From positions 62,001 to 126,000 of the forward strand of contig NZ_VEVQ02000003.1 in NCBI RefSeq assembly GCF_006491595.2: a stretch of 64,000 nt of DNA. Reading direction: 5' to 3'. Shown one piece after another: positions 1 to 8,198 of the stretch. A model generated the notes under the pieces. It was not told where the DNA came from. It was given only the letters and a program-made list of their open reading frames with translations, and made no database searches. The stretch comes from Flavobacterium jejuense. Lineage in GTDB: Bacteria > Bacteroidota > Bacteroidia > Flavobacteriales > Flavobacteriaceae. Within the stretch, counting starts at the first letter, position 1; each line of letters starts with the position of its first letter. A program made the translations under genes and the position numbers.

Positions 1-450
1 GAAGAATTAAATATTGAAGGATTAATTAATACTTCAGAAAAAACCTATTTCTTTCAAAGAGGGAATTCTATACATGCTGCAAATGGAATTTTTATTTTAG
101 ATGAAATCACAAATTCTCTCACTTTTAAAGCCATTACCCTTCCTGCACTTAATGGAATTGAATCTTCATTTACTGATGCCATTCTTGTTACTGAAAACAT
201 CTATTTTTTAGCAGCAGTTGAAAACACAATCTCTACTTATGATGATGGAGAAATACTAGGTACTTTTTTATGTAAAATGAGACTTGACGATTTTGTAATT
301 ACAAAAACACTTTTTCTGTCAGAAAAACATAAATTTGAAGGTATCACATTATATCAACAAAATGAGACTCTACTCACTTTTCTTCTTTGTGAAGATAATG
401 ATGATGAACAATTAAAATCAAAAATTTATAAACTAACAATAAATAAGTAA
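1..450 (+). CDS. C-terminal part of an unknown protein (5' end outside window)
   Basis: Frame 1 is open from the first base to TAA at 448-450, giving about 149 residues of a protein that begins upstream. It is rich in alternating hydrophobic and polar stretches ending in motifs such as KFEGITLYQQ and LSKIYKLTINK-like text, which suggests a beta-rich, possibly propeller-type fold. I recall a flavobacterial family of about 280 residues (DUF6929) that looks similar, but this is from memory. Its stop overlaps the next start codon as TAATG, so the two are probably co-transcribed and translationally coupled. Confidence 0.6.
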   Translation, partial: EELNIEGLINTSEKTYFFQRGNSIHAANGIFILDEITNSLTFKAITLPALNGIESSFTDAILVTENIYFLAAVENTISTYDDGEILGTFLCKMRLDDFVITKTLFLSEKHKFEGITLYQQNETLLTFLLCEDNDDEQLKSKIYKLTINK

Positions 451-1037
451 TGAATCCAATTTTATCTAAAAATGTGTTTTTAGTAAAAGAACACGTAGGC
501 ATCTTTAAAGCTTCCAATAATTATGACATCTACAATCCTGAAAGTGGTTCTGTAATGATGACTTGTAGAGAACCAAATCTAGGTTTCTTCACTAAACTAT
601 TTCGCTTTACAGATTACAAAAGAATGACTCCTTTTCATATTGTAATTAGTGATCCTCAAGGAAAAAAAATCCTTTCAGTTAAAAGAGGTGTTACCCTTTT
701 TAGATCAGATGTGGATGTTTTTGATGAAAATGAAAAATTAGTTGGTGTTTTCAAACAAAAATTCTTTTCTTTTGGAGGAAAATTTGAAATACATGATGCA
801 AATGATAAACATCTTTGTACACTTCAAGGAAAATGGACAGGTTGGGATTTTAAATTTATGCAACAAAACAAAGAACTAGCTAATGTTTCTAAAAAATGGG
901 CAGGAATAGGTAAAGAGCTTTTTACAAGTGCTGATAATTATGTACTCAACATCAATGCTTCTGTAGATCCAGAAGACAAAGTAAGACAGCTTATTTTGGC
1001 TGCTGTAATGTGTATTGATATGGTTTTTAAAGAATAG
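450..1037 (+). CDS. LURP-one / phospholipid scramblase-related protein
   Basis: 195 residues with no signal peptide or clear membrane segment. The pattern of short beta strands (YDIYNPESG, FHIVISDPQGKKILSVKRG, DVDVFDENEKLVGVFKQK, FEIHDANDKHLCTLQGKW) and a C-terminal hydrophobic helix (LILAAVMCIDMVF) matches the tubby/LURP-one/scramblase beta-barrel fold. In bacteria the family's function is not established and lipid scrambling should not be assumed. The start ATG overlaps the preceding stop (TAATG). A strong hairpin follows 20 bases after the stop, so it closes the transcript. Confidence 0.75.
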   Translation: MNPILSKNVFLVKEHVGIFKASNNYDIYNPESGSVMMTCREPNLGFFTKLFRFTDYKRMTPFHIVISDPQGKKILSVKRGVTLFRSDVDVFDENEKLVGVFKQKFFSFGGKFEIHDANDKHLCTLQGKWTGWDFKFMQQNKELANVSKKWAGIGKELFTSADNYVLNINASVDPEDKVRQLILAAVMCIDMVFKE

Positions 1038-1057
1038 TTTTAGAAAAACAAAAATTT

Positions 1058-1095
1058 AAAGGCATATGTAATAAAAAACGTATGCCTTTATTTAT
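1058..1095 (+). terminator. Rho-independent terminator after scramblase-like gene
   Basis: Nine-base stem AAAGGCATA (1058-1066) pairs with TATGCCTTT (1081-1089), followed by a T-rich run. It lies directly behind the stop at 1037 and before the sigma factor gene. Confidence 0.8.
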
Positions 1096-1170
1096 TTTTA
1101 AAAAATATTTAAAGGCTCTCCCAACCTTTTACCAACTTTTGCGCTCTATATAGAAAAGCAACCAATTGTG

Positions 1171-1704
1171 ATGGATGAAAAAATAATACAAGCCTGTAAA
1201 AAGCAAAACCGCGAAGCGCAACGTAAGGTTTATGAATATATGGCTCCAAAGCTGTATCACTTATGCAAACGCTATCTTAAAAAAGAAGAAGAAATCGAAG
1301 AAGTCTTAGCGGATGGCTTTTTTATTCTCTTTACCAAAATTGATCAATTAAAAGAAATCTATGCTTTTGAAGCTTGGGCAAGAAAAATTGTAGTCAACCA
1401 ATGTTTGTTACAATTAAAAAAGAATCTCAACTTTAATTTATATTTAGAAGATGTAAGTTACAAATCCCAACCTTTAGCAGACAATGTGACCGATTTAGAA
1501 GAAGCTGATTTATTGAATTTACTCCTTTATATTCCAGAAGGTTGTCGAACGATTTTTAATTTATTTGTCATTGAAGGGTATTCGCATAAAGAAATTGCCA
1601 ATCAATTAGGTATTTCAGAAGGCACCTCTAAATCACAATTGAATGCTTCCAAAACGAAGTTAAAAGAATTGGTAAACACTTTTTACTATCAAAAAGCAAA
1701 ATAA
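1171..1704 (+). CDS. ECF-type RNA polymerase sigma factor
   Basis: About 177 residues with the two-domain ECF layout. An N-terminal region 2 spans roughly residues 5-75 (core-binding helices, EEIEEVLADGFFILFTKI, then EAWARKIVVNQ). A C-terminal region 4 HTH spans roughly 115-170 (YIPEGCRTIFNLFVIEGYSHKEIANQLGISEGT). It redirects RNA polymerase to target promoters. ATG at 1171 is preferred over the in-frame GTG directly before it. The next gene starts 2 bases after the stop and encodes a one-TM protein, the usual place of the anti-sigma factor, so sigma and regulator are probably co-translated. Confidence 0.9.
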   Translation: MDEKIIQACKKQNREAQRKVYEYMAPKLYHLCKRYLKKEEEIEEVLADGFFILFTKIDQLKEIYAFEAWARKIVVNQCLLQLKKNLNFNLYLEDVSYKSQPLADNVTDLEEADLLNLLLYIPEGCRTIFNLFVIEGYSHKEIANQLGISEGTSKSQLNASKTKLKELVNTFYYQKAK

Positions 1705-1706
1705 TC

Positions 1707-2621
1707 ATGGGAACAGAAGATAAATTATATAAAAAAATACAACAAGTAGCCGAAAAAGCTGAAACCAATACTTTCCCTGGAATGGAAAAAGTATGGGCGC
1801 GAGTTGAGGAGAAGTTGGAAACAAATGTTCTTAAGAAAGAAAAAAATAATTGGAAAAAAATTAGTGTCGCTGCTTCAATTATCATTGTTTTATCTATCCT
1901 TTACAATTTCAATAAAAGAGAATCCAGAATAGAAAGAGACTCAATTGTAATTAATGATTCTATGGTAAAAAAAGAATTATTAAAAGAAGAACAAATAATC
2001 AGTTTAGTTAAAGACACGGTAAAAAAAATAAAAAAGGACACTTTATTTAATTTGAAAGAAAATCAAGTTGTTTTTAAAACATCACCAATTGAACTTGTTA
2101 AAAACGATAGCTTAAAACTTCAAAAAAATAATTTAAAAATTATTCCAAACAATAATGCATTGGGATTTATCGAAACGGCAGATTCAACTTCGAAAACAAA
2201 TAAAAAAGATAACATTTTATTTCCAAACTTAAAAAAAAGAAATCAAAGAATAGAATACACTAGTTTTCAATCAACCAGTAATAAATCACTACAAAATCCG
2301 AGAACTACTTTTAAAAAACCTAATCCTTTAGTTATAATTAATGGAAAAGTTGATAGTGTTAATGGTCTTAAAGAAATAACTAAAGACGAAATTGATTCTA
2401 TTTATGTGCTCACAAATCCATTATATATTATTAATGGTGTCGAGTATAGTGAAGAATCTTTATTTGGAAAAAACCCTACAAGTCCCTATTATCCTCTTGA
2501 CAAACAAAAAATTATTGCAACAACTATTTTGTATAAAGAAGAAGGTGAAAAAATATACGGAGTTAAAGGAAAAGAAGGTGTTGTGATTATTAAAACAAAA
2601 AATGAAAAACCAATTAAGTAA
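1707..2621 (+). CDS. Anti-sigma-factor-like membrane protein with plug-like C-terminal module
   Basis: 304 residues. Residues 1-50 are charged and presumably cytoplasmic (FPGMEKVWARVEEKL, resembling the N-terminus of Bacteroidetes anti-sigma proteins). A single membrane segment follows at about 51-66 (VAASIIIVLSILYNF), then a low-complexity Lys/Asn-rich linker. The C-terminus carries NG-x-x motifs (VIINGKVD, YIINGVEY) and ends YGVKGKEGVVIIKTK, which resembles the plug region signature of SusC/RagA-type TonB receptors. The inferred role is holding the upstream sigma factor at the inner membrane while the periplasmic plug-like part senses something. Its 3' end overlaps the next coding region if that gene's earlier ATG is used. 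Confidence 0.7.
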   Translation: MGTEDKLYKKIQQVAEKAETNTFPGMEKVWARVEEKLETNVLKKEKNNWKKISVAASIIIVLSILYNFNKRESRIERDSIVINDSMVKKELLKEEQIISLVKDTVKKIKKDTLFNLKENQVVFKTSPIELVKNDSLKLQKNNLKIIPNNNALGFIETADSTSKTNKKDNILFPNLKKRNQRIEYTSFQSTSNKSLQNPRTTFKKPNPLVIINGKVDSVNGLKEITKDEIDSIYVLTNPLYIINGVEYSEESLFGKNPTSPYYPLDKQKIIATTILYKEEGEKIYGVKGKEGVVIIKTKNEKPIK

Positions 2622-2628
2622 TATCATT

Positions 2629-3819
2629 ATGAAAAACGTACTGACTTTAATTTTACTAGTATTTATTGGAGTAAATATAGCCGCACAAGATTCTATAATA
2701 AAAACGAAAGAACTAAACATTTTTCAATGCAAATCATCTATTATTGATAAAAGAAAAGATCCAATTGTTTTGGTTAACGGAACTATTGTAAGTAGTAATA
2801 TATTAGAAAAAATAAATGTTCTAAAAATCAAAGATCTAAATGTTTTAAAAAGAGACTCTAGTACTATTTTTAAACATAATTCTGCTGAAGGTACAATTAT
2901 CATAACCACAAAAAACATTTCAGATAAAAAGTTAGAAAAACTTTATAAATTATATCCTTACGAATATTCAGAAAACAAAGGTAAAGAGTTTACCCTTACA
3001 GGATTGATTTTAGATTGTGAAAAAAATCCTCTACCAGGAACTAAAATTAAAAACTTAAATACTAAAAATGACTGTTTAGCCGATTTTGATGGTAAATTCA
3101 AAATTAAAGTTCGTAAAAATGATGTTTTGCAATTTGAAAACTCTAATTATGTATCACAAAAAGTAATAATCGAAAAACAAAAAACGATTACTATTTCTTT
3201 AAAAGCTATTCTTCTTTCAAATGACAAACCAATTCTTCTTAAAAAACCAGTAATTTACCTTTACCCAAAAGAAGAAACAGAAGTTACATTGCAATTTGAT
3301 TTCAATGGAAAACTACTAACTACTTTCCCAAAATATGAAGAAAACTGGAAAGTTATAGCTTCTCCAAGTGGACAGCTTTACGATACTAAAACCAAACGCG
3401 TTTATAATTCTTTATTTTGGGATGGGATATTTAATTTACCAAAAGAACATTATCAATACAAAGATGGTTTTATCGTTGCAAAAGAGAATTTAACCCATTT
3501 TTTAATTGAAAAACTAGAGCATGTTGGTCTAAACAATCAAGAAACAAATGAGTTTATTCAGTTTTGGTTACCTATTTTAGAGCAAAACAAATTCAATTTT
3601 ATTCATTTTTTGACAAATGATGCTTGTAATGAAGTTTCAATTAATTCGGTAAACCCAAAACCTGAAACTTCTATTAGAATCTATATGGAATTTTATGGCT
3701 TAGAGCAATCCATGTCTATTAAAGAACAACAATTACCTAAAACAGAACGTAAAGGTTTTACTCTGGTTGAATGGGGAGGAACTGATGTCACTAATAAAAT
3801 ACAAAAAGATGAACTATAA
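2629..3819 (+). CDS. Exported multidomain protein: plug-like module, carboxypeptidase-regulatory-like domain, and C-terminal KPVIYLYP domain
   Basis: About 396 residues from ATG 2629, chosen because it places a signal peptide (MKNVLTLILLVFIGVNIAAQ) at the N-terminus; an in-frame ATG at 2602 would add nine residues. Domain order: a plug-like segment with VLVNGTIV and EGTIIITTK (about 50-100); a carboxypeptidase-D regulatory-like beta domain (about 120-195, FTLTGLILDCEKNPLPGTKI); and a C-terminal domain starting KKPVIYLYPKEETEV and ending KGFTLVEWGG. I remember that last domain as widespread in otherwise uncharacterised bacterial proteins, but I cannot name it. It shares the plug-like module with the upstream anti-sigma-like gene, so the two are likely functionally linked. 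Confidence 0.7.
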   Translation: MKNVLTLILLVFIGVNIAAQDSIIKTKELNIFQCKSSIIDKRKDPIVLVNGTIVSSNILEKINVLKIKDLNVLKRDSSTIFKHNSAEGTIIITTKNISDKKLEKLYKLYPYEYSENKGKEFTLTGLILDCEKNPLPGTKIKNLNTKNDCLADFDGKFKIKVRKNDVLQFENSNYVSQKVIIEKQKTITISLKAILLSNDKPILLKKPVIYLYPKEETEVTLQFDFNGKLLTTFPKYEENWKVIASPSGQLYDTKTKRVYNSLFWDGIFNLPKEHYQYKDGFIVAKENLTHFLIEKLEHVGLNNQETNEFIQFWLPILEQNKFNFIHFLTNDACNEVSINSVNPKPETSIRIYMEFYGLEQSMSIKEQQLPKTERKGFTLVEWGGTDVTNKIQKDEL

Positions 3820-4153
3820 TATTTTAGCATTACTACTTTTCTTTTGTTTTCAAACACAAGCACAAGAAAAACAAATAGAAATAACAACATCAAAAATTGA
3901 AGTAAACTCAAAAACTCAAACCATTTACATCATAAGTGGAATTGCTTCCACTATCACAAAAGAAGATTTGGCTTTTGCTAAAAAATACAACATTCAATAT
4001 CATGATTTTGGCTGTTTGGCTCCTGTAAATTTTAAAGAGTATGAAATTAAAAACGCACTTGTTTTTGAAAAATTGAATTTAGAGTTTGGAATATATTGGC
4101 AAAAAGAAATAAAAAGTTCTTCAATGGGTTTTGAAAAGTGGAAGAAGAAATAG
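3809..4153 (+). CDS. Small exported protein of unknown function
   Basis: About 114 residues from ATG 3809, which gives a clean signal peptide (MNYNILALLLFFCFQTQAQ). Upstream in-frame ATGs at 3767 and 3785 would put charged residues in front of it and are less likely. The mature part is beta-rich (IYIISGIASTITKEDLAFAKKYNIQYHDFGC) with one cysteine. The start lies inside the end of the previous gene, 11 bases of overlap, so it belongs to the same operon as the sigma factor. I do not recognise the family. Confidence 0.65.
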   Translation: MNYNILALLLFFCFQTQAQEKQIEITTSKIEVNSKTQTIYIISGIASTITKEDLAFAKKYNIQYHDFGCLAPVNFKEYEIKNALVFEKLNLEFGIYWQKEIKSSSMGFEKWKKK

Positions 4154-4226
4154 TAATTAGTAATTAGTAATTAGTGATTAGTGATTAGTGATTAGTGATT
4201 AGTGATTAGTGATTAGTGATTAGTGA
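4151..4226 (+). repeat. Heptanucleotide tandem repeat (TAGTAAT x3, TAGTGAT x7)
   Basis: Three units of TAGTAAT are followed by seven units of TAGTGAT and a partial TAGTGAA. The array begins at the stop codon of the preceding gene (its TAG is the first three bases) and fills the gap up to the next lipoprotein gene. Related short TTAGTGA/TTAGTAA strings recur at several other intergenic sites in the window. Confidence 0.95.
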
Positions 4227-4271
4227 AAGGTAATGGTATAGTTCTTGTAGTTATTCTCTTAAAACTAATTT

Positions 4272-4928
4272 ATGAAAAAAGTGTTTGTTTTTTTATTAGT
4301 CTCTTTAATTTCCTGTAAAAAAGAAGAAAAAAATATTTCAAAACCTGAAATTCCTGAAATAAAAAAAGAAAAATCTCTTGTTGAAAAGGAAATAGATGAT
4401 CCTTTCTTATTTTTAAGTTTAAAAGATACCATTGATGTTAAAACTTTAGAATTTCCCTTTGAACTTGAAAGAAATGCTATTTGTGTTACAATCTCTATAA
4501 GTTATGGTTGGAATGCATTTGATGATAGAATCCATTATATTTTTTCAGAAGATAGCATAATCAATGCATTTAAAGAAAAAATTCCAAAAAGTTATCTAAA
4601 AGGGAAAAGATATAAAAAAAAGGTCGAGAAAATTAAGCTAAATAATAAGAAAAAATCTGAATTATTAGCCTCTTTGAAAGCTGAAAAAACAATTAATTTT
4701 CAAAAATATAATCAAACTGATTTTACAATTGACTCAAATAAAATTAGTAGATGTATTGTAACAGATAATAATGGTTACAGCATCACTTTTTTACAAAACA
4801 ATACATATAATTCTTTTTTTTATTATGCTCCAATATTTGCTTTGAACAAATGTGATGATGAAACTATAAATAAATCCGTTTTAAAAGAATTCATTGAACT
4901 TTTAAAAATTTGGAAAGTTGAATTATAA
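4272..4928 (+). CDS. Predicted lipoprotein of unknown function
   Basis: 218 residues. The N-terminus MKKVFVFLLVSLISCKKEEK has a lipobox ending at Cys15, so it should be a lipid-anchored envelope protein. A Lys/Glu-rich linker follows, then a mixed alpha/beta region with a basic stretch around residues 105-135 (KSYLKGKRYKKKVEKIK). No recognised motif is visible. It follows the heptamer repeat and is closed by a strong hairpin, so it may be a single-gene unit. Confidence 0.65.
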   Translation: MKKVFVFLLVSLISCKKEEKNISKPEIPEIKKEKSLVEKEIDDPFLFLSLKDTIDVKTLEFPFELERNAICVTISISYGWNAFDDRIHYIFSEDSIINAFKEKIPKSYLKGKRYKKKVEKIKLNNKKKSELLASLKAEKTINFQKYNQTDFTIDSNKISRCIVTDNNGYSITFLQNNTYNSFFYYAPIFALNKCDDETINKSVLKEFIELLKIWKVEL

Positions 4929-4934
4929 AAAACT

Positions 4935-4958
4935 AAAAGCTCCAATTGGAGCTTTTTT
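4935..4958. terminator. Rho-independent terminator
   Basis: Nine-base perfect stem AAAAGCTCC / GGAGCTTTT with an AATT loop and T-run, placed 7 bases after the lipoprotein stop. A-rich sequence on the other flank could also let it serve the convergent ABC-F gene. Confidence 0.85.
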
Positions 4959-5006
4959 ACTATTTACTTTACTAACCGCTTATTACTAAGGACTAAGGAC
5001 TAATCA

Positions 5007-6641
5007 CTATTTCTCAATTTCCTTTAAAGAATCCATTTTTTTAATTTCTAAGAAACCTTTTAAATCTTCAAAATGTTCTTTTACTCTTTTGTTTCCAAAT
5101 TCAAAAACTTTGGTAGCCAAACCATCTAAGAAATCTCTATCATGAGATACTAAAATTAAAGTACCGTCAAAATCGCGTAGAGCATCTTTGATAATGTCTT
5201 TTGTTTTCATATCTAAGTGATTTGAAGGCTCATCTAAAATCAATAAGTTAACAGGCTCTAATAACAGTTTTATCATAGCCAAACGTGTTTTTTCTCCTCC
5301 AGAAAGCACTTTCACCTTCTTTTGAATGTCATCCCCTTGGAACATAAAGGCTCCTAAAATATTTTTGATTTGGGTACGAATGTCTCCTACTGCAATTCTA
5401 TCAATAGTTTCAAAAATAGTAGCATCTCCATCTAATAAGGAAGCTTGATTTTGAGCAAAATAACCAATTTGTGCATTGTGACCAATTTCAACACTTCCAG
5501 AATTGATTTCAATCTCTTTCATGATAGCTTTTATCATGGTTGATTTACCTTCACCATTTTTACCCACAAAAGCTACTTTTTGGCCTCTTTCAATAACAAT
5601 ATTAGCATCTTTAAAAATCACATGATCTCCATAACTTTTATACAATTCTTTCACCACCACAGGATATTGACCTGAACGAACAGATGGTGGGAACTTTAAC
5701 TTTAAAGCCGAGTTATCAATCTCATCAACCTCAATTGGGACAATTTTTTCCAACATTCTAACACGAGACTGAACTGCATCAGTTTTAGAAAAAGTACCAC
5801 GAAATCTATCAATAAAGGCTTGATTATCTGCAATGAATTTTTGTTGTTCTTCGTAAGCTTTTTGCTGGTGAACTCTTCTGTCTTTTCTTAATTCTAAATA
5901 ATGTGAATATTTGGCTTTATAGTCATAAATTCTTCCCATTGTAACTTCAATCGTACGATTTGTAATATTATCCACAAAAGCTCTATCATGAGAAATAACC
6001 ATTACTGCTTTGGCTTGGTTTACCAAAAAGTCTTCCAACCATTGAATACTATCCATATCCAAGTGATTTGTTGGCTCATCTAGTAGAATTAAATCTGGTT
6101 TTTTTAATAAGATTTTTGCTAACTCTATTCGCATTCTCCATCCTCCCGAAAATTCTTTTGTTGGTCTACTAAAATCCTCTCTTTCAAAACCTAATCCTTT
6201 TAGTACTTTTTCAACTTCAGCTTCATAATTCACCTCTTCAATAGCATAAAACTTCTCAGAAAGTTCCGAAACTTTTTCAATAAGTTTCATATAAGCATCA
6301 CTTTCATAATCGGTACGAATTGTTAATTGTTCATTAATTTCATCTATTTCTGCTTTCATTTTAAAAACTTCAGCAAACGCTTTGGAAGTTTCTTCCATAA
6401 CCGTACAATCATCATTTGCTAATAAATGCTGAGGTAAATAAGCAATAACAGCCTCTTTTGGAGCTGAAATTGCACCGCGAGTTGGTTTATTTTCACCTGC
6501 AACAATTTTCAAAAGAGTAGATTTTCCTGCTCCATTTTTACCCATAAGGGCAATTTTATCGGTCTCATTAATGGCAAAAGTTACCTCACTAAAAAGCGTT
6601 GTTCCACCAAATTCTACTGCTACGTCGTTTACTGTAATCAT
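5007..6641 (-). CDS. ABC-F family ATPase (YbiT/EttA-like)
   Basis: 544 residues with two tandem ABC ATPase domains and no membrane segments, the ABC-F layout of ribosome-associated factors. The first Walker A is GKNGAGKST at residues 34-42, with FSGGW signature and LLDEPTNHLD Walker B; the second half repeats GKNGEGKST, LSGGE and LILDEPSNHLD. Between the domains lies a charged helical linker (the P-site-tRNA-interaction region in the family). Such proteins act on ribosomes rather than transport. Which ABC-F subgroup it belongs to is uncertain. A second, Uup-like, ABC-F gene lies at 59139-61004. Confidence 0.9.
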   Translation of the reverse strand: MITVNDVAVEFGGTTLFSEVTFAINETDKIALMGKNGAGKSTLLKIVAGENKPTRGAISAPKEAVIAYLPQHLLANDDCTVMEETSKAFAEVFKMKAEIDEINEQLTIRTDYESDAYMKLIEKVSELSEKFYAIEEVNYEAEVEKVLKGLGFEREDFSRPTKEFSGGWRMRIELAKILLKKPDLILLDEPTNHLDMDSIQWLEDFLVNQAKAVMVISHDRAFVDNITNRTIEVTMGRIYDYKAKYSHYLELRKDRRVHQQKAYEEQQKFIADNQAFIDRFRGTFSKTDAVQSRVRMLEKIVPIEVDEIDNSALKLKFPPSVRSGQYPVVVKELYKSYGDHVIFKDANIVIERGQKVAFVGKNGEGKSTMIKAIMKEIEINSGSVEIGHNAQIGYFAQNQASLLDGDATIFETIDRIAVGDIRTQIKNILGAFMFQGDDIQKKVKVLSGGEKTRLAMIKLLLEPVNLLILDEPSNHLDMKTKDIIKDALRDFDGTLILVSHDRDFLDGLATKVFEFGNKRVKEHFEDLKGFLEIKKMDSLKEIEK

Positions 6642-6705
6642 TTTATAAAAGTTAAAAGGCGAAAGTTAAAAGTCAAAAGACAAGTAACTATAATTTTTGA
6701 AGGTG

Positions 6706-6713
6706 CAAATATA
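6706..6713 (-). promoter_or_regulatory. Candidate -7 promoter element for ABC-F gene
   Basis: On the minus strand this reads TATATTTG, a full match to the Bacteroidetes -7 consensus TAnnTTTG, 65 bases upstream of the ABC-F start. No clear -33 element was identified. Confidence 0.4.
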
Positions 6714-6857
6714 GAGTATTAAGCGAATAAGCCAATTTAGAAAAACAAAAAAACTTATAAAAAAAGTAAGTTGATAATTTGATTCTTAATTTATTATCAA
6801 ATAAATAATTCGCATTAGAAAATAAGTCATTAACTATACTTACTGTGTAAAATAACT

Positions 6858-6865
6858 TAATTTTG
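6858..6865 (+). promoter_or_regulatory. Candidate -7 promoter element for MFS transporter gene
   Basis: TAATTTTG fits TAnnTTTG and sits 20 bases before the ATG at 6885, in the divergent intergenic region. Confidence 0.45.
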
Positions 6866-6884
6866 CTAACCAAAAAAATAAAAA

Positions 6885-8108
6885 ATGCCTCTAATTGACT
6901 ATAGTTTTCTATCAAAAATTTTACCAAAAGCTAAAATCAAAAAATCATTTAGAAAGTTAAAAAGCGATTATTTATTCCGAATTCGAATTGCAATGGCTTT
7001 ATTTTTCTTTGGGAAAGGGTTTTGTTTTGCCACTTGGGCCAGTCGAATTCCTGATTTAAAACTTTCTTTGCAGTTAAGTGAAGCAGACTTAGGTACTATT
7101 TTATTTTTTCTTCCCATTGGTCAATTAGTTGCAATGCCTTTTTCTGGAAAAATAGTGAGTCGTTTTGGAAGTCGTACCGTCACCATATACGGTACTTTAC
7201 TTTATGCTCTTTTTTTAACTTTTTTGGGTTTAGCAAATACTAGTTGGCAATTAGCATTAGCATTATTTCTATTCGGTGTTTTTGGGAATTTTTGTAACAT
7301 AGCCAGTAATACACAAGGAGTTGTAACCCAACAACTTTTTGAAAAACCTGTAATGGGTTTCTTTCATGGCTCTTGGAGTTTGGCTGGTTTCTTTGGTGCT
7401 TTAGTATCTTTATTAATGGTTTATTTAGGTTTATCTCCTTTCATTCATTTTATTATAGCTTTTGGTTTTGTTGCTATTATAGTTGCATTAAACTCTAAAT
7501 ATTTGGTACAAACTAAAGTTAGTAAGCATCTTGAAAAAGTAAAAAAATCTATTTTCCAGGTTCCTGATAAAATTTTAATTTGGTTAGGAGTAATTAGCTT
7601 TTGCTGTATGGCAAGTGAAGGAATTATGTTTGATTGGAGTGGAGTATATTTCAAAGAAATCGTACAAGCACCAGCCACTTTAGTTGCATTAGGCTATACC
7701 TGTTTTATGATTACTATGGCAACAGGGCGGTTTTTAAGTGATCTTTTAGTGCAGAAATATGGTTCAAGAAAAGTAATACTAACTAGTGGTATTGTTATAA
7801 GTGTTGGTTTATATACTGCTGTCCTTTTACCTTACTTAATTACTTGTACTATTGCATTTATGCTGGTTGGGTTTGGTGTATCTAATGTAATTCCAATAGT
7901 TTTCAACGAAACTGGGAAAATTAAATCGGTTGCTACTGAGACAGCTTTGACTATCATTTCCAGTATTAGCTTTCTTGGATTTTTAATTGGCCCGCCTATC
8001 ATTGGATATATTGCTGAAGCCACTTCATTGCAATATTCTTTTGCAACTATAGGCATTTTTGGTTTTTTCATAACCTTAGTAACTTATAGACAAAAGCTAT
8101 TTAAGTAA
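6885..8108 (+). CDS. MFS transporter, YbjJ-like
   Basis: 407 residues with a basic, charged N-terminal tail and about twelve hydrophobic segments, matching the major facilitator superfamily. The first membrane helix is followed by FATWASRIPDLKLSLQLSEADLG, a pattern I associate with the E. coli YbjJ group, and the loop between helices 2 and 3 has SRFGSRTV, the usual MFS signature. It should be an inner-membrane secondary transporter; the substrate cannot be told from the sequence. It is monocistronic by context, divergent from the ABC-F gene. Confidence 0.85.
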   Translation: MPLIDYSFLSKILPKAKIKKSFRKLKSDYLFRIRIAMALFFFGKGFCFATWASRIPDLKLSLQLSEADLGTILFFLPIGQLVAMPFSGKIVSRFGSRTVTIYGTLLYALFLTFLGLANTSWQLALALFLFGVFGNFCNIASNTQGVVTQQLFEKPVMGFFHGSWSLAGFFGALVSLLMVYLGLSPFIHFIIAFGFVAIIVALNSKYLVQTKVSKHLEKVKKSIFQVPDKILIWLGVISFCCMASEGIMFDWSGVYFKEIVQAPATLVALGYTCFMITMATGRFLSDLLVQKYGSRKVILTSGIVISVGLYTAVLLPYLITCTIAFMLVGFGVSNVIPIVFNETGKIKSVATETALTIISSISFLGFLIGPPIIGYIAEATSLQYSFATIGIFGFFITLVTYRQKLFK

Positions 8109-8143
8109 TCTTTATTTTTTAATCTATCTTTAACAGCAGTATG

Positions 8144-8174
8144 TTGTAATCACATGAATTTCTTTTTATCTTTG
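8144..8174 (+). promoter_or_regulatory. Candidate promoter for first YceI lipoprotein gene
   Basis: TTG at 8144-8146 and TATCTTTG at 8167-8174 are separated by 20 bases, consistent with the Bacteroidetes -33/-7 arrangement. The ATG follows 24 bases later. Confidence 0.6.
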
Positions 8175-8198
8175 ATACTAAATTAAACAAAACCAATT

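Noticed and set aside
4151..4226. CRISPR array
   Set aside because: Units are seven bases without spacers; it is a plain tandem repeat.
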